Assembly (NCBI GenBank): GCA_030697175.1
Contig: JAUYQR010000011.1
Coordinates: 744,001 to 808,000, forward strand
Reading direction: 5' to 3'
From: Paracoccaceae bacterium
GTDB lineage: Bacteria > Pseudomonadota > Alphaproteobacteria > Rhodobacterales > Rhodobacteraceae
DNA length: 64,000 nucleotides
Position numbers and translations under genes: made by a program. Under the pieces are notes generated by a model. It made no database searches. It worked only from the letters and a program-made list of their open reading frames with translations, and was not told the origin of the DNA. Shown piece by piece: positions 20,530 to 29,711 of this stretch (the stretch's first letter is position 1; every line of letters begins with the position of its first letter).

Positions 20530-20940
20530 ATGGAACTGATTGCCGATGTCTTGATGGTTGCAGGCTCTTTCGGAGCGGCGTTCTACTGTCATATCCTGTC
20601 CCTGCGCCTGAAACGCTTTACCACGCTGGAAACCGGGATGGGCGGGGCGATTGCCGTGCTTTCTGCGCAGGTCGATGACATGACGCGGGCGCTGGACAAG
20701 GCGCAAGGGGCAGCGAACGGATCGGCCTCCAGTCTGGAAGCGCTGACCTTGCGGGGCGAAGCGGTGGCCAAGCGGCTGGAATTGCTGGTGGCATCGCTGC
20801 ATGATCTGCCCGACCCTGACCGGGCGCCTGCGGCCAGCCCGCGCCCAGACCCCGTTGAACACAGCATGGTCGAGGCCGACCGGCGCCTGCGGTTCGTTCG
20901 CCGCCGCGGCCAGCGCGAAACGCTGGAGGCGGCGGAATGA
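20530..20940 (+). CDS. flagellar-operon protein of unknown function
   Basis: 136 residues. An N-terminal hydrophobic helix (MELIADVLMVAGSFGAAFY) is followed by a helical, coiled-coil-like region (AVLSAQVDDMTRALDKAQ) and a basic C-terminus. GAGGAGAG precedes the ATG, and the end overlaps the next gene by ATGA. I do not recognise a named family. Its place between fliL and a MotE-like gene suggests a motor accessory factor (inference). Confidence 0.7.
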   Translation: MELIADVLMVAGSFGAAFYCHILSLRLKRFTTLETGMGGAIAVLSAQVDDMTRALDKAQGAANGSASSLEALTLRGEAVAKRLELLVASLHDLPDPDRAPAASPRPDPVEHSMVEADRRLRFVRRRGQRETLEAAE

Positions 20941-21503
20941 CCGGGCGCCGCCGCTCGGGACGGGGGACGCTGTTCATCGTGGCGCTGCTTTTGGCTGCGT
21001 CGGGCGCGTTGCGGTTGGGCTCGGGCGTGGGTGCCGCGCTGGCGCGGACCGACGAAAGCGTTGCTGGCGCTTCGACGGAGCCACTGAATTGCCCGGCGCC
21101 GCCGCTTGCACTGACCGAAGCGCTGAAGTTGAGGGAGGACCGCCTCGTCGCCCGCGAGGCAACGCTGCAGGACCGGCTTGCAGCCCTTGATCTTGCCGAG
21201 AGTGCGATCACTGTGCGCATGACTGAAATGCAGGCGCTTGAGGATAAACTGCGCGCCACCGTCGCCCTTGCCGATGGCGCCGCAGAGGCTGACGTCGAGC
21301 GTCTTACGGCAGTTTATCAGGCAATGAAGCCGAAAGATGCAGCCGCACTGTTCGAAACGATGGCCCCGGAATTCGCCGCGGGCTTCCTTGGCCGCATGCA
21401 GCCGGACGCTGCTGCGGCGATCCTGTCCGGCATGTCGTCGGAAGCCGCCTACGGGGTCAGCGTGATCGTCGCGGGCCGCAACGCCAATGCCCCGAAGGAT
21501 TGA
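20937..21503 (+). CDS. MotE-like periplasmic motor protein
   Basis: 188 residues. An N-terminal signal or anchor helix (about 10-33) precedes a long coiled coil (about 60-115) and a C-terminal helical domain with MKPKDAAALFETMAPEFAAGFL and MQPDAAAAILSGM, which resembles the MgtE N-terminal-like domain of MotE/FliG-like proteins. In Sinorhizobium, MotE is a chaperone for the periplasmic motor protein MotC. Here it is followed 84 bases later by motA. No MotC by name is present, but the 731-residue secreted protein downstream of motA is a possible partner. Confidence 0.75.
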   Translation: MTGRRRSGRGTLFIVALLLAASGALRLGSGVGAALARTDESVAGASTEPLNCPAPPLALTEALKLREDRLVAREATLQDRLAALDLAESAITVRMTEMQALEDKLRATVALADGAAEADVERLTAVYQAMKPKDAAALFETMAPEFAAGFLGRMQPDAAAAILSGMSSEAAYGVSVIVAGRNANAPKD

Positions 21504-21587
21504 TCCGCATTCCTGCGAATCGTCAGAAAGACTTAACCGCGCGCAGGGATACTGCGGCACAGGTTTCCTTTTAGATAGGTGAGTTGA

Positions 21588-22457
21588 ATGCTTGGCCTTG
21601 TCGGCATCGCCGTCATCTTGATCATGGTTTTCGGGGGCTATGTCGCCGCCGGCGGCAAGATGGGCATAATTCTCAAGGCCCTGCCGTTCGAGATGGCGAT
21701 GATTGGCGGCGCTGCTGTCGGCGCGTTCCTGATTTCCAACGACATGCCCGCCGTCAAGCGCACGGTCAAGGACATTGGCAAGGTGTTCAAGGGGCCAAAG
21801 TGGCAGACGGCCGACTACAAGGATCTGTTGTGCCTGCTGTTCGAACTGGTGCGCCTGTCACGCGCGAACCCCGTCGCGCTGGAGGAGCATGTCGAAAACC
21901 CGACCACCTCGCCGATCTTCGCGCGCTACCCGCGCATCCAGAACGATCACGAGGCGATCGACCTGATCTGCGACACGTTGCGCGCGGCCTCGATGAACTA
22001 CGACGACCCGCATCAGGTAGAAGAGGTTCTGGACAAGCGGATGGAAGCCACGCTGAACCATTCCATGCATTCGAGTCATGCGCTGCAAATCGTGGCGGAC
22101 GGGCTTCCGGCGCTGGGCATCGTTGCGGCCGTGCTTGGTGTGATCAAGACCATGGGTTCGATCGACCAGCCGCCGGAAGTGCTGGGCAAGATGATCGGCG
22201 GTGCGCTGGTCGGCACGTTCCTTGGAGTGTTCCTTGCCTATGGGCTGATGGGGCCGTTTGCCGCGCGCCTGAAGACGGTGGTCGAGGATGACGCGCATTT
22301 CTATCACCTGATCCGCGAGGTGCTGGTGGCAAACCTGCACCGCCACCCGGCGAACATCTGCATCGAGGTGGGTCGCCAGAACACACCGCACCACCTGCGG
22401 CCGGGGTTCGGCGATCTGGAAGACGCGCTGCGCGGCCTGAAGCAGGACGCGGCATGA
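21588..22457 (+). CDS. motA: flagellar stator protein MotA
   Basis: 289 residues with four predicted transmembrane helices (about 2-22, 30-50, 170-190, 203-225). MotA forms the proton channel with MotB. The family segments IMVFGGYVAAGGKMGI near 10, ALGIVAAVLGVIKTMGSID near 172 and IGGALVGTFLGVFLAYG near 200 are present, with charged loop residues (RLSRANPVALEEH near 88) that in other MotA proteins contact FliG. AGGTGAG precedes the ATG. MotB, usually next to motA, is absent here. Confidence 0.96.
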   Translation: MLGLVGIAVILIMVFGGYVAAGGKMGIILKALPFEMAMIGGAAVGAFLISNDMPAVKRTVKDIGKVFKGPKWQTADYKDLLCLLFELVRLSRANPVALEEHVENPTTSPIFARYPRIQNDHEAIDLICDTLRAASMNYDDPHQVEEVLDKRMEATLNHSMHSSHALQIVADGLPALGIVAAVLGVIKTMGSIDQPPEVLGKMIGGALVGTFLGVFLAYGLMGPFAARLKTVVEDDAHFYHLIREVLVANLHRHPANICIEVGRQNTPHHLRPGFGDLEDALRGLKQDAA

Positions 22458-24649
22458 TGCGCACCCTTCTGGCCCTGATTGCGATGCTTCTCGCGCTACC
22501 GGCCCTCGCGCAGACTGCTTTGGTGACATCCGGCGAACATGCTGATTTCACCCGGCTTGTGGTGACGCTGCCCGAAGACGCCGAATGGCGCTTTGGGCGG
22601 ACCGAGGCGGGATACGAACTGGTCGCCGCCGCGCTGCCCGGGCTCCGCTACGATCTTTCCGGCATCTGGGACCGTATTCCGCGCACCCGCCTGACCAACG
22701 TCTGGGCTGATCCGACGACCGGCGCGCTGCAGCTTTCCCTCGGGTGTGCATGCCACGCCTTTCCGTTCGAGTTTGAACCAGGGACCATCGTGATCGACCT
22801 GCGCAACGGACCGGCTCCGCCCGGCTCGGCGTTCGAGGCTGCGCTGGACGGGGCGGCCGTCGGTGCGCTTGCCTCAGCAGCGGAGCGCGTCACCAAGCCG
22901 CCCGAAACCTATGGTTTCGACTGGCTTCAGACCGCACGCCGACCGACCGCACCGATATCCGACAACGCACTGCCAGCCGTGCCGCTGGCCACCGGGAGAG
23001 TGTCGCTCGGCCCGCTGCGGGACGCGCTTTTGATGGAGATCAGCAGGGGCGCAGCCGAAGGGCTGGTAGAGGTCACACCGAAGGGGCTGGCCGCGCCAGC
23101 ACCGGACGATATCCCCCGTGACCTTCCGTGGTCACAGGTTTCGATCGGCGAACTGCCGGGCCTCGCTGCGGGTGCAAGCGTTCCCGCGATGGGTGAAATG
23201 CAGGCGGACGGCGCCGCCTGCATCGCGGATACCAGCCTCGATATTGCCAACTGGGGGGGTGACGGTCCCGAGGCGCTTCGTATCGCCGACGCGCGCGGTG
23301 GCCTGTTGGGCGAGTTTGACGTGCCCGACCCGCTGGCCGTCAAGCGCGCGGTCCGCCACCACCTGTTCCTCGGTTTTGGCGCTGAGGCCCTGCAATACCT
23401 GAACCTTCTGGAACCATCGGGACCGGCAGACCCCGAAGCGCGGATCTACCAAAGCATCGCGCGTGCTGTCGATGGCATGCAAGACCCCGAAAGCCCGTTT
23501 GCGCGGATGCTGGGGTGCGACAGTGCAGCCGCGCTTTGGGCGGCGCTGCTGCATGACCGTCTGCCCGCAGGCGCTGATGCAAACATTGCGGCAATCCTGC
23601 GCGCCTTCTTCGACCTGCCCCCGCATCTGAGGCAGCATCTGGGGCCGGGCCTTGCAGACCGCTTTCTGGCGTCCGGCGATCTCGAGGCGGCACGGTCGGT
23701 CCGCGACGCGACGGCACGGGTGCCCGACATCTCGCAACAGGATGTGGCCTTGCTCGACGCAAGGGTCGAACTGGGCCAAGGTCATCTGGAAGCGGCCGGC
23801 ACCAGCGCCGAGGCGGCGCTGGATGCCGGTGGGCCGGCCGGTCTGAACGCAAGTCTCGCGCTCGTCGAGGCAAGGTTCCGCACGCTGGAACCGGTTGGCC
23901 CCGACCTGCCGGTTGCCGTGAGCTCTTATCTGGCCGAGGCCGAGGGAACCCCTGCCCATCCCGCTCTGCGCCGCGCCCTTGTGCTTTCCCTTGCGCTTGC
24001 CGGGCAGTCGCTAGACGCACGGGCCACACTTGCAGATTCGCCTGAAACAGAGCCTGATTTCTGGCGGGTTGTCGGCGCACGGGCGACCGACGCTGATCTG
24101 CTTATGGTTGCAATCCTGCCCGTCACATCACCCCATCCCGCCGCCGAAGTTGAAACGTCGCTTCAGATTGCGCGTCGTCTGCTAGCGCTTGGCTTCGCCG
24201 ATGCAGCCCTTCACTGGCTGGGCACCCTCGACCAGACCGCCCCGCCCGAGACGCGGTTGCTTGCCGCGGAGGCAGAGTTGATGCGCGGTGATGCGCGAGC
24301 CGCGCGCGACCTTGTTGCGGGCATAGATACACCGGTTGCCGCAGCGACACGCGCAAAGGCCCTGCTTGCGCTCGGAGCGGTCGGTCCGGCCGCAGACAGC
24401 GCACGCGCGGGGGGCGACCTTGCCACCGGTGAGCGGCTTGAAATCTGGAACCGCAATTGGCCCGAAGTTGCGCAAAATGGCCCGAGCCCCTGGCAAGAGG
24501 CCGCAGCGACTGCCCTCGCCGATGGCGCTGAAGCACCTGCAGGCGGGCTTCTGGCACAAGGCGCTGCGTCAGCCGACCGCAGCCAGAAGGTCCGCGACGC
24601 TGTTGCAGGCCTGCTGCAAACTGTCGCGGGGCCAGCGGCATCTCCCTGA
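22454..24649 (+). CDS. large secreted flagellar-locus protein, possible AMIN-like N-terminus and helical repeats
   Basis: 731 residues. A signal peptide (MMRTLLALIAMLLALPALAQ) is followed by a beta-rich region of about 100 residues (FTRLVVTLPEDAEWRFG; FEFEPGTIVIDLRNG) that looks like an AMIN-type peptidoglycan- or protein-binding domain. The rest, from about 290 on, is alanine/leucine-rich helical repeat sequence. The start overlaps the motA stop by ATGA, so it is translated with motA. I recognise no named family. The position suggests a periplasmic motor or stator partner, perhaps taking the place of MotC (inference). Confidence 0.8.
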   Translation: MMRTLLALIAMLLALPALAQTALVTSGEHADFTRLVVTLPEDAEWRFGRTEAGYELVAAALPGLRYDLSGIWDRIPRTRLTNVWADPTTGALQLSLGCACHAFPFEFEPGTIVIDLRNGPAPPGSAFEAALDGAAVGALASAAERVTKPPETYGFDWLQTARRPTAPISDNALPAVPLATGRVSLGPLRDALLMEISRGAAEGLVEVTPKGLAAPAPDDIPRDLPWSQVSIGELPGLAAGASVPAMGEMQADGAACIADTSLDIANWGGDGPEALRIADARGGLLGEFDVPDPLAVKRAVRHHLFLGFGAEALQYLNLLEPSGPADPEARIYQSIARAVDGMQDPESPFARMLGCDSAAALWAALLHDRLPAGADANIAAILRAFFDLPPHLRQHLGPGLADRFLASGDLEAARSVRDATARVPDISQQDVALLDARVELGQGHLEAAGTSAEAALDAGGPAGLNASLALVEARFRTLEPVGPDLPVAVSSYLAEAEGTPAHPALRRALVLSLALAGQSLDARATLADSPETEPDFWRVVGARATDADLLMVAILPVTSPHPAAEVETSLQIARRLLALGFADAALHWLGTLDQTAPPETRLLAAEAELMRGDARAARDLVAGIDTPVAAATRAKALLALGAVGPAADSARAGGDLATGERLEIWNRNWPEVAQNGPSPWQEAAATALADGAEAPAGGLLAQGAASADRSQKVRDAVAGLLQTVAGPAASP

Positions 24650-24727
24650 CGTCGCTAACCTCTTGGCAAGGTTTGGCTTCTACACCTGATGATGACCGCT
24701 GGCAGGATGCCGTCGGGGGAGCGCAGA

Positions 24728-25420
24728 ATGAGCCGAAAGACGATCCGGGTGCCGTTCCTTGGCCTGATTGCCGCCAGCGTTGTTGTCTTGACGACGATTC
24801 CGCAGGCCAGATCCACCACGGATCAGGCGGTCCTGTGTCAGGACGCGGCGTCGCAAGCCGCAGAAGAATCGGGTGTGCCGTCTGCGGTGTTGCTGGCCAT
24901 AGCACTGGTCGAAACTGGCAGAAGCGATGGCGATCGGCAGCGACCCTGGCCTTGGGCGGTGAACCTTGGTGGCAAGGGGCGATGGCTGGCATCAAAGGCC
25001 GAAGCGGCGGAATATGCGCAAGCGGCGCTATCGTCAGGGGCCACCAATGTGGACCTCGGCTGCTTTCAGTTGAACTATCGCTGGCATGCCGAAAATTTCG
25101 CCTCGCTGGACGAGATGCTCGACCCTCGGGCCAACGCGCGTTACGCGGCGGACTACCTTTCGCGGCTCTATGCCGAGGCGGGCAACTGGTCTGACGCCGC
25201 AGCGGCCTATCATTCCCGCACGCCTGAACATGCGGCGCGCTATCTGGCAAAGTTCGAACAGACCCTGGCGTCGCTGGACACCGGCCTTTTGCCCCCGCCG
25301 GTCGAGGAACCGACCCGACGTGCGAACCTTTTCCCCCTGCTGATGCAAGGTGCCGCAGGCGGCAGGGGGTCGCTTGTGCCGGTGTCGCAATCGCGGCACC
25401 GCTTGATCGGGGGGCCATGA
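24728..25420 (+). CDS. lytic transglycosylase (SLT domain), flagellar
   Basis: 230 residues. Signal peptide at about 1-30. The SLT fold shows ESGVPSAVLLAIALVETGRSD near 45 with the catalytic Glu, the WPWAVNLGGKG segment, DLGCFQLNYRWH near 110, and DPRANARYAADYLSRLY with AAAAYHSRTPEHAARYL. It should cut peptidoglycan so the rod can pass. In R. sphaeroides a separate enzyme, SltF, does this because FlgJ there lacks the muramidase domain; the FlgJ-like protein in this window also lacks it. I chose ATG 24728 (MSRKTIRV) with GGGGGA upstream; an upstream ATG at 24689 is possible. Confidence 0.85.
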   Translation: MSRKTIRVPFLGLIAASVVVLTTIPQARSTTDQAVLCQDAASQAAEESGVPSAVLLAIALVETGRSDGDRQRPWPWAVNLGGKGRWLASKAEAAEYAQAALSSGATNVDLGCFQLNYRWHAENFASLDEMLDPRANARYAADYLSRLYAEAGNWSDAAAAYHSRTPEHAARYLAKFEQTLASLDTGLLPPPVEEPTRRANLFPLLMQGAAGGRGSLVPVSQSRHRLIGGP

Positions 25421-25421
25421 C

Positions 25422-27500
25422 ATGCCGGGCCGCCCGACCCTTGCCGCGATGATCTTCCGCCCGACGATCCTTCTTGCGCTGGGCCTGATGGCGGTGATCA
25501 TGATGATGGTCCTGCCGGTCCCGCCGTGGCTTCTGGATCTGGGGCTGGCGGTCTCGTTTTCCCTTGCCATCCTGATGCTGACCATATCGCTTTTCATCGA
25601 ACGCCCGCTGGATTTCTCGGCGTTTCCGACCATCTTGCTGGCCTCTCTCCTCCTCCGCCTGTCGTTGAACGTGTCGTCGACGAAACTGATCATCGGACAG
25701 GGTCATACCGGCACCGACGCCGCAGGACATGTGATCGAGGGTTTTGCCAATTTCATCATGGGTGGCAGCGTCGTTCTGGGGCTGGTCATCTTTATCGTGC
25801 TGCTGATCGTGAACTTCATCGTGATCACCAAGGGTGCGGGCCGGATGGCCGAGGTTGGCGCGCGCTTTGCGCTTGACGGCATGCCGGGGCGCCAGCTTGC
25901 CATTGATGCGGACATGGCCGCCGGTGCGATCGATCACACCGAAGCCAAGCGGCGTCGGGAACAGGAACTGGCCGAGACGAATTTCTTCGGCTCGCTCGAC
26001 GGCGCATCGAAGTTCGTAAAGGGCGACGCGATTGCGGGCCTGCTGATCACGGCGCTCAACATCGCGGTTGGCCTGTTCATGGGCATCTTCGTGCATGACA
26101 TGGAGCCGGCCCTGGCGTTTGAAACCTACACCATCCTGACGGTCGGCGATGGCCTGGTAAGCCAGATACCGGCAGTGATCATCTCGGTGGCGGCGGCCCT
26201 GCTTTTGGCCAAGGGCAGTCAGAAGGGCGCGGCCGACGTGTCGTTCTTTGCCCAGCTTGGCCAGTATCCCGGAGCGCTTGGAACCGTCGCCCTGCTGATG
26301 GGCCTGTTTGCGATAGTTCCGGGGATGCCGTTCGTGCCGTTCATGGCGGCGGCTGTCGTGCTGGGCATGTCGGCCTGGACGCTGTCGCGGAAGCTGCGGA
26401 TTGCGGGAGAGACACCGGTCCCGGTCGTCGAACCCGCGCGCCAGAAGTCGATCGGCGATGTGCTGGATTTTGACGATATCCACATCGAGTTTGCCCCGAA
26501 CCTCGTCGCCATGGCGCTTGATCCTGCGACCGGACTCGACAGTCGTATTGCCAACATGCGCAACCATATCGCCTCGGCCTTCGGCTTTATCCTGCCCGAG
26601 ATCCGCCTGACCGATGAAGCCGCCCTGCAGCCGGGCCAGTACCGGATCCGCCTTCAGGGCGTCGAACGGGTTGCCGACAGGCTGCTTCCCGACCGGGTTC
26701 TGGCGCTGATGTCAGACGGGATCATCGCACCCGACGGTATCGACGTGAAAGAACCGGTCTACGGCGCTGCTGCCCGATGGATCCGCCCTGACCAGCAGGA
26801 AGATGCGGCGCTGGCCGGTCTGACGGTCGTGTCCCCGACCGAAGTGCTGGCAACGCATCTGCTGGAGGTGCTGAAGGCCAACCTTTCCCGGCTTCTGACG
26901 TTGCGCGGGCTGAGGCGGCTCCTGGACGAATTCGTCAGGCTGAGTGATCCGGTCCGGGCCGAGGCGAACCGCCGCCTGCTGGACGAACTGCTGCCCGAGA
27001 AGGTGCCGCTTGACCTGCTTCACGCCGTCTTGCGGCTACTCCTGGAAGAGCGGGTGTCGATCCGCAATCTGCCCTTGATCCTTGAGTCGGTCGCCGAGGC
27101 GCGCCACCACGGCAGCCCCGAGGCGATCTGTGAACACGTGCGCCAACGGCTCGGATTCCAGATCGTTGCCGAGTTGAAGCGCGCGGATGGTTCGATCCCG
27201 CTGATCCAGTTGGCACCGGAATGGGAAAAGACCTTCGCGACCTACCAGATAGAGGGCGACCGCGGACAACGCGACATTGCCTTGCCGCCAGAGCTTTTCG
27301 CCAGACTGGCCAATGGTTTGACGGAAAAGGTCAATCGCACGGCCGAAAGCGGCATCTACCCTGCGCTGGTCACCTCGGTGGCGCGCCGGCGGTTCTTGCG
27401 GACCGTGGTGCAAGCCAAGGGGCTTCAGATGTCGGTCCTGTCCTACGAAGAGATCGGCTCGGATGCTCGGCCAGCGCTTTTGGGACAGGTTGCCGCATGA
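25422..27500 (+). CDS. flhA: flagellar export gate protein FlhA
   Basis: 692 residues. The N-terminal half has about eight transmembrane helices and the conserved loop GRMAEVGARFALDGMPGRQL (key residues R145, F148, D151, P154), followed by AIDADMAAGAIDHTEAKRRR. The C-terminal cytoplasmic domain (about 345-692) docks chaperones and substrates. FlhA forms the nonameric ring of the flagellar type III export apparatus and conducts protons. It starts one base after the transglycosylase stop and its own stop overlaps fliR by ATGA. Confidence 0.97.
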   Translation: MPGRPTLAAMIFRPTILLALGLMAVIMMMVLPVPPWLLDLGLAVSFSLAILMLTISLFIERPLDFSAFPTILLASLLLRLSLNVSSTKLIIGQGHTGTDAAGHVIEGFANFIMGGSVVLGLVIFIVLLIVNFIVITKGAGRMAEVGARFALDGMPGRQLAIDADMAAGAIDHTEAKRRREQELAETNFFGSLDGASKFVKGDAIAGLLITALNIAVGLFMGIFVHDMEPALAFETYTILTVGDGLVSQIPAVIISVAAALLLAKGSQKGAADVSFFAQLGQYPGALGTVALLMGLFAIVPGMPFVPFMAAAVVLGMSAWTLSRKLRIAGETPVPVVEPARQKSIGDVLDFDDIHIEFAPNLVAMALDPATGLDSRIANMRNHIASAFGFILPEIRLTDEAALQPGQYRIRLQGVERVADRLLPDRVLALMSDGIIAPDGIDVKEPVYGAAARWIRPDQQEDAALAGLTVVSPTEVLATHLLEVLKANLSRLLTLRGLRRLLDEFVRLSDPVRAEANRRLLDELLPEKVPLDLLHAVLRLLLEERVSIRNLPLILESVAEARHHGSPEAICEHVRQRLGFQIVAELKRADGSIPLIQLAPEWEKTFATYQIEGDRGQRDIALPPELFARLANGLTEKVNRTAESGIYPALVTSVARRRFLRTVVQAKGLQMSVLSYEEIGSDARPALLGQVAA

Positions 27501-28273
27501 CCGGGGTGGTGACCGAACTTGCCGGTCTTCTGGACCTGAGTGAGCAGTATTTCTGGATTGCCGTTCTGGTGTTCCTTCGCACCGGGGCCCTTGTCGCGCT
27601 GCTGCCGGCACTGGGTGAACAGGCTGTGCCGCAACGGGTGAAGCTGGTGCTTGTCCTTGCGTTCACTGCCATCGTGCTGCCCGTCGTCGCGGCCGGGGCG
27701 CCGACGGTGACGCCCGGCCTTGCGACGTTCGGGTCGGAAGTGGCGGCGGGGCTTATCCTCGGGATCGGGCTGCGCCTGTTCATATTGGCGCTGCAGACCG
27801 CCGCGTCGATCATCGCGCAGGCCACCACCTTGTCGCAGCTTTTCGCAGGCGCCGCCCCTGAACCGCAACCGGCCATCGGCAACCTCTTCATCGTGGCGGG
27901 CCTTGCGCTGGCGGTGAATGCGGGGCTGCATGTTCGCGCGGCCGAGCTTTTGATCCTGTCTTACGACATCCTGCCACAAGGCCGCCCGCCGACCCCGGCC
28001 GACGTTGCGGACTGGGGGCTTTCGCTGATCGTCTCCACCTTCAGCCTTTCGTTTTCGCTGGCGGCTCCATTTGTCATCGCGTCGATGATCTACAACCTCG
28101 CGCTTGGCGCAATCAACCGCGCGATGCCGCAACTGATGGTATCGTTCATCGGCGCCCCCGCACAGACGCTTGGCGCGCTGGCAATGCTGGCGGTGGCAAC
28201 GCCGGTGCTGCTTGCGGTTTGGCTGCAGGCGTTTGAAGCCCATCTCCTCCAGCCCTTTGCCGTGCCGCGATGA
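27497..28273 (+). CDS. fliR: flagellar export gate protein FliR
   Basis: 258 residues with about six hydrophobic helices. Conserved segments include FLRTGALVALLPALGEQAVP near 24, LGIGLRLFILALQTAASIIAQ near 85 and the C-terminal PQLMVSFIGAPAQTLGAL. FliR caps the FliP/FliQ export gate. The ATG at 27497 overlaps the flhA stop; the frame is open upstream but inside flhA. Confidence 0.95.
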   Translation: MTGVVTELAGLLDLSEQYFWIAVLVFLRTGALVALLPALGEQAVPQRVKLVLVLAFTAIVLPVVAAGAPTVTPGLATFGSEVAAGLILGIGLRLFILALQTAASIIAQATTLSQLFAGAAPEPQPAIGNLFIVAGLALAVNAGLHVRAAELLILSYDILPQGRPPTPADVADWGLSLIVSTFSLSFSLAAPFVIASMIYNLALGAINRAMPQLMVSFIGAPAQTLGALAMLAVATPVLLAVWLQAFEAHLLQPFAVPR

Positions 28274-29352
28274 GCGAGGAAGACCAGGACAGCGCCGACA
28301 AGGAACACGACGCATCGCCTCAGCGTCTGGACCAGGCGCGCAAGGATGGCGACATTCCGCGATCGATCGATCTTCAGGCTGCGGCAAGCATGGCGGGGTT
28401 CGTCCTGGCATTCGCGACCTTCGGGCCTTGGATCGTGACCTCCACCGGCACCGCGGGCATGGTGCTGCTTGACCAATCCGACAGTTTCGCCGCCTTGCTT
28501 GCGGCCGGCGCATCCGGCCCGATCGGCGGATTGGTGCTGGCCGTGGGCCTGCCTCTCATGGCGATCCTGTTGCTGCCGATGCTTGCCGTCCTCGGCATTG
28601 TCTTCGCGACGCGCAGTTTTCTGGTCACGCCCTCGCTCCTCGAGCCAAAATTGTCCCGCATCTCTCCTGTTGCGACGCTGAAGCACAAATTCGGGCCCGA
28701 AGGGTTGGTGGAGTTTGCCAAAAGCACTGTCAAATTGCTGCTTGTGGCAATCGTCCTCTATTGGTTCCTCGCCGGACGGGCCGACGAGATTCTGGCAACC
28801 ATCTACCTCGAACCGATGCCCGCCTCGGTGGTGCTGGCCAGGCTCACCCTCGACTTCCTGTCGATCATTCTGGTGCTGACGATCGTGATCGGCGGCGTGG
28901 ACTACCTGTGGCAACGGCGTCTGCACGCCAATCGCAACCGGATGTCGCGCAAGGAGATGATGGACGAATTCAAGGAAAGCGAAGGCGATCCGCAGATGAA
29001 GGCGTCGCGCCGGCAGCGTGCGCAAGAGGTGGCGAACAACCGGATGCTTACAGACATTGCCACGGCCGATGTGATCGTCGTGAACCCGACGCATTACGCG
29101 GTCGCGCTGCGGTGGGATCGCGCCAAGGGAGGCGCGCCGGTCTGCGTTGCGAAGGGTGTCGATGAAATCGCCCGCCAGATCCGCGAGCGGGCCGCGTTGC
29201 ATGCGGTTCCGATCCACCGCGATCCGCCTTCCGCGCGCGCGATGTTCGCAACGGTGGAGATCGGTCAGGAAATCCGTCCCGAGCATTACCGCGCCGTCGC
29301 CGCAGCAATCCGCTTCGCCGAGGCGATGCGCAAAAAGGCGCGCCGCCCATGA
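28270..29352 (+). CDS. flhB: flagellar export switch protein FlhB
   Basis: 360 residues. An N-terminal basic stretch (ASPQRLDQARKDGDIPRSIDL) precedes four transmembrane helices. The autocleavage motif NPTH is in VIVVNPTHYAVALRWD near 272-287. Cleavage there switches export from rod/hook to filament substrates. The C-terminal domain PVCVAKGVDEIARQIRERA follows. It overlaps fliR and the next small gene by four bases each. Confidence 0.97.
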   Translation: MSEEDQDSADKEHDASPQRLDQARKDGDIPRSIDLQAAASMAGFVLAFATFGPWIVTSTGTAGMVLLDQSDSFAALLAAGASGPIGGLVLAVGLPLMAILLLPMLAVLGIVFATRSFLVTPSLLEPKLSRISPVATLKHKFGPEGLVEFAKSTVKLLLVAIVLYWFLAGRADEILATIYLEPMPASVVLARLTLDFLSIILVLTIVIGGVDYLWQRRLHANRNRMSRKEMMDEFKESEGDPQMKASRRQRAQEVANNRMLTDIATADVIVVNPTHYAVALRWDRAKGGAPVCVAKGVDEIARQIRERAALHAVPIHRDPPSARAMFATVEIGQEIRPEHYRAVAAAIRFAEAMRKKARRP

Positions 29353-29702
29353 CAACCAAGGCCGATGTCGCAAGGCTTGCCGCGCTTACCGCACTGGTTC
29401 TGGATCAGCGGCTGCAGCAACTGCGTCTGGCCGCAGCTGCGCGGGACCGGAGCCGGATGCAGATCGCAGCACTTGACCTGCCACAAATCGACCACGACCT
29501 TCCCTTGCCGATCGCAGGTCAGGTCGGCCTTGCTTACGAACGTTGGGCCGACCAGCGCCGGACCGAACTGAACGCGCTGATCGCGCGCCAGACTGTGGAG
29601 TGGATGGCCGCCCGGTCCGCGGCATCGCTGGCATTCGGACGCGCAGAAGCGCTGCGGGGGGTTGCGGCCCGGCAGGCTCGGGACCAGCCGCGCACCCCCT
29701 GA
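29349..29702 (+). CDS. small helical protein of unknown function, end of flhA operon
   Basis: 117 residues, almost all helical, rich in Ala, Arg and Leu, with no membrane segment. The ATG overlaps the flhB stop. I do not recognise a family. Size, helicity and setting resemble FliJ-type export chaperones, and no other fliJ candidate is in the window, but no sequence motif confirms this. Confidence 0.6.
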   Translation: MTTKADVARLAALTALVLDQRLQQLRLAAAARDRSRMQIAALDLPQIDHDLPLPIAGQVGLAYERWADQRRTELNALIARQTVEWMAARSAASLAFGRAEALRGVAARQARDQPRTP

Positions 29703-29711
29703 TCGGGCGGG

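Noticed and set aside
24123-26567. 814-codon minus-strand ORF across three flagellar genes
   Set aside because: It crosses the 731-residue gene, the transglycosylase and flhA, all of which are convincing on the other strand.
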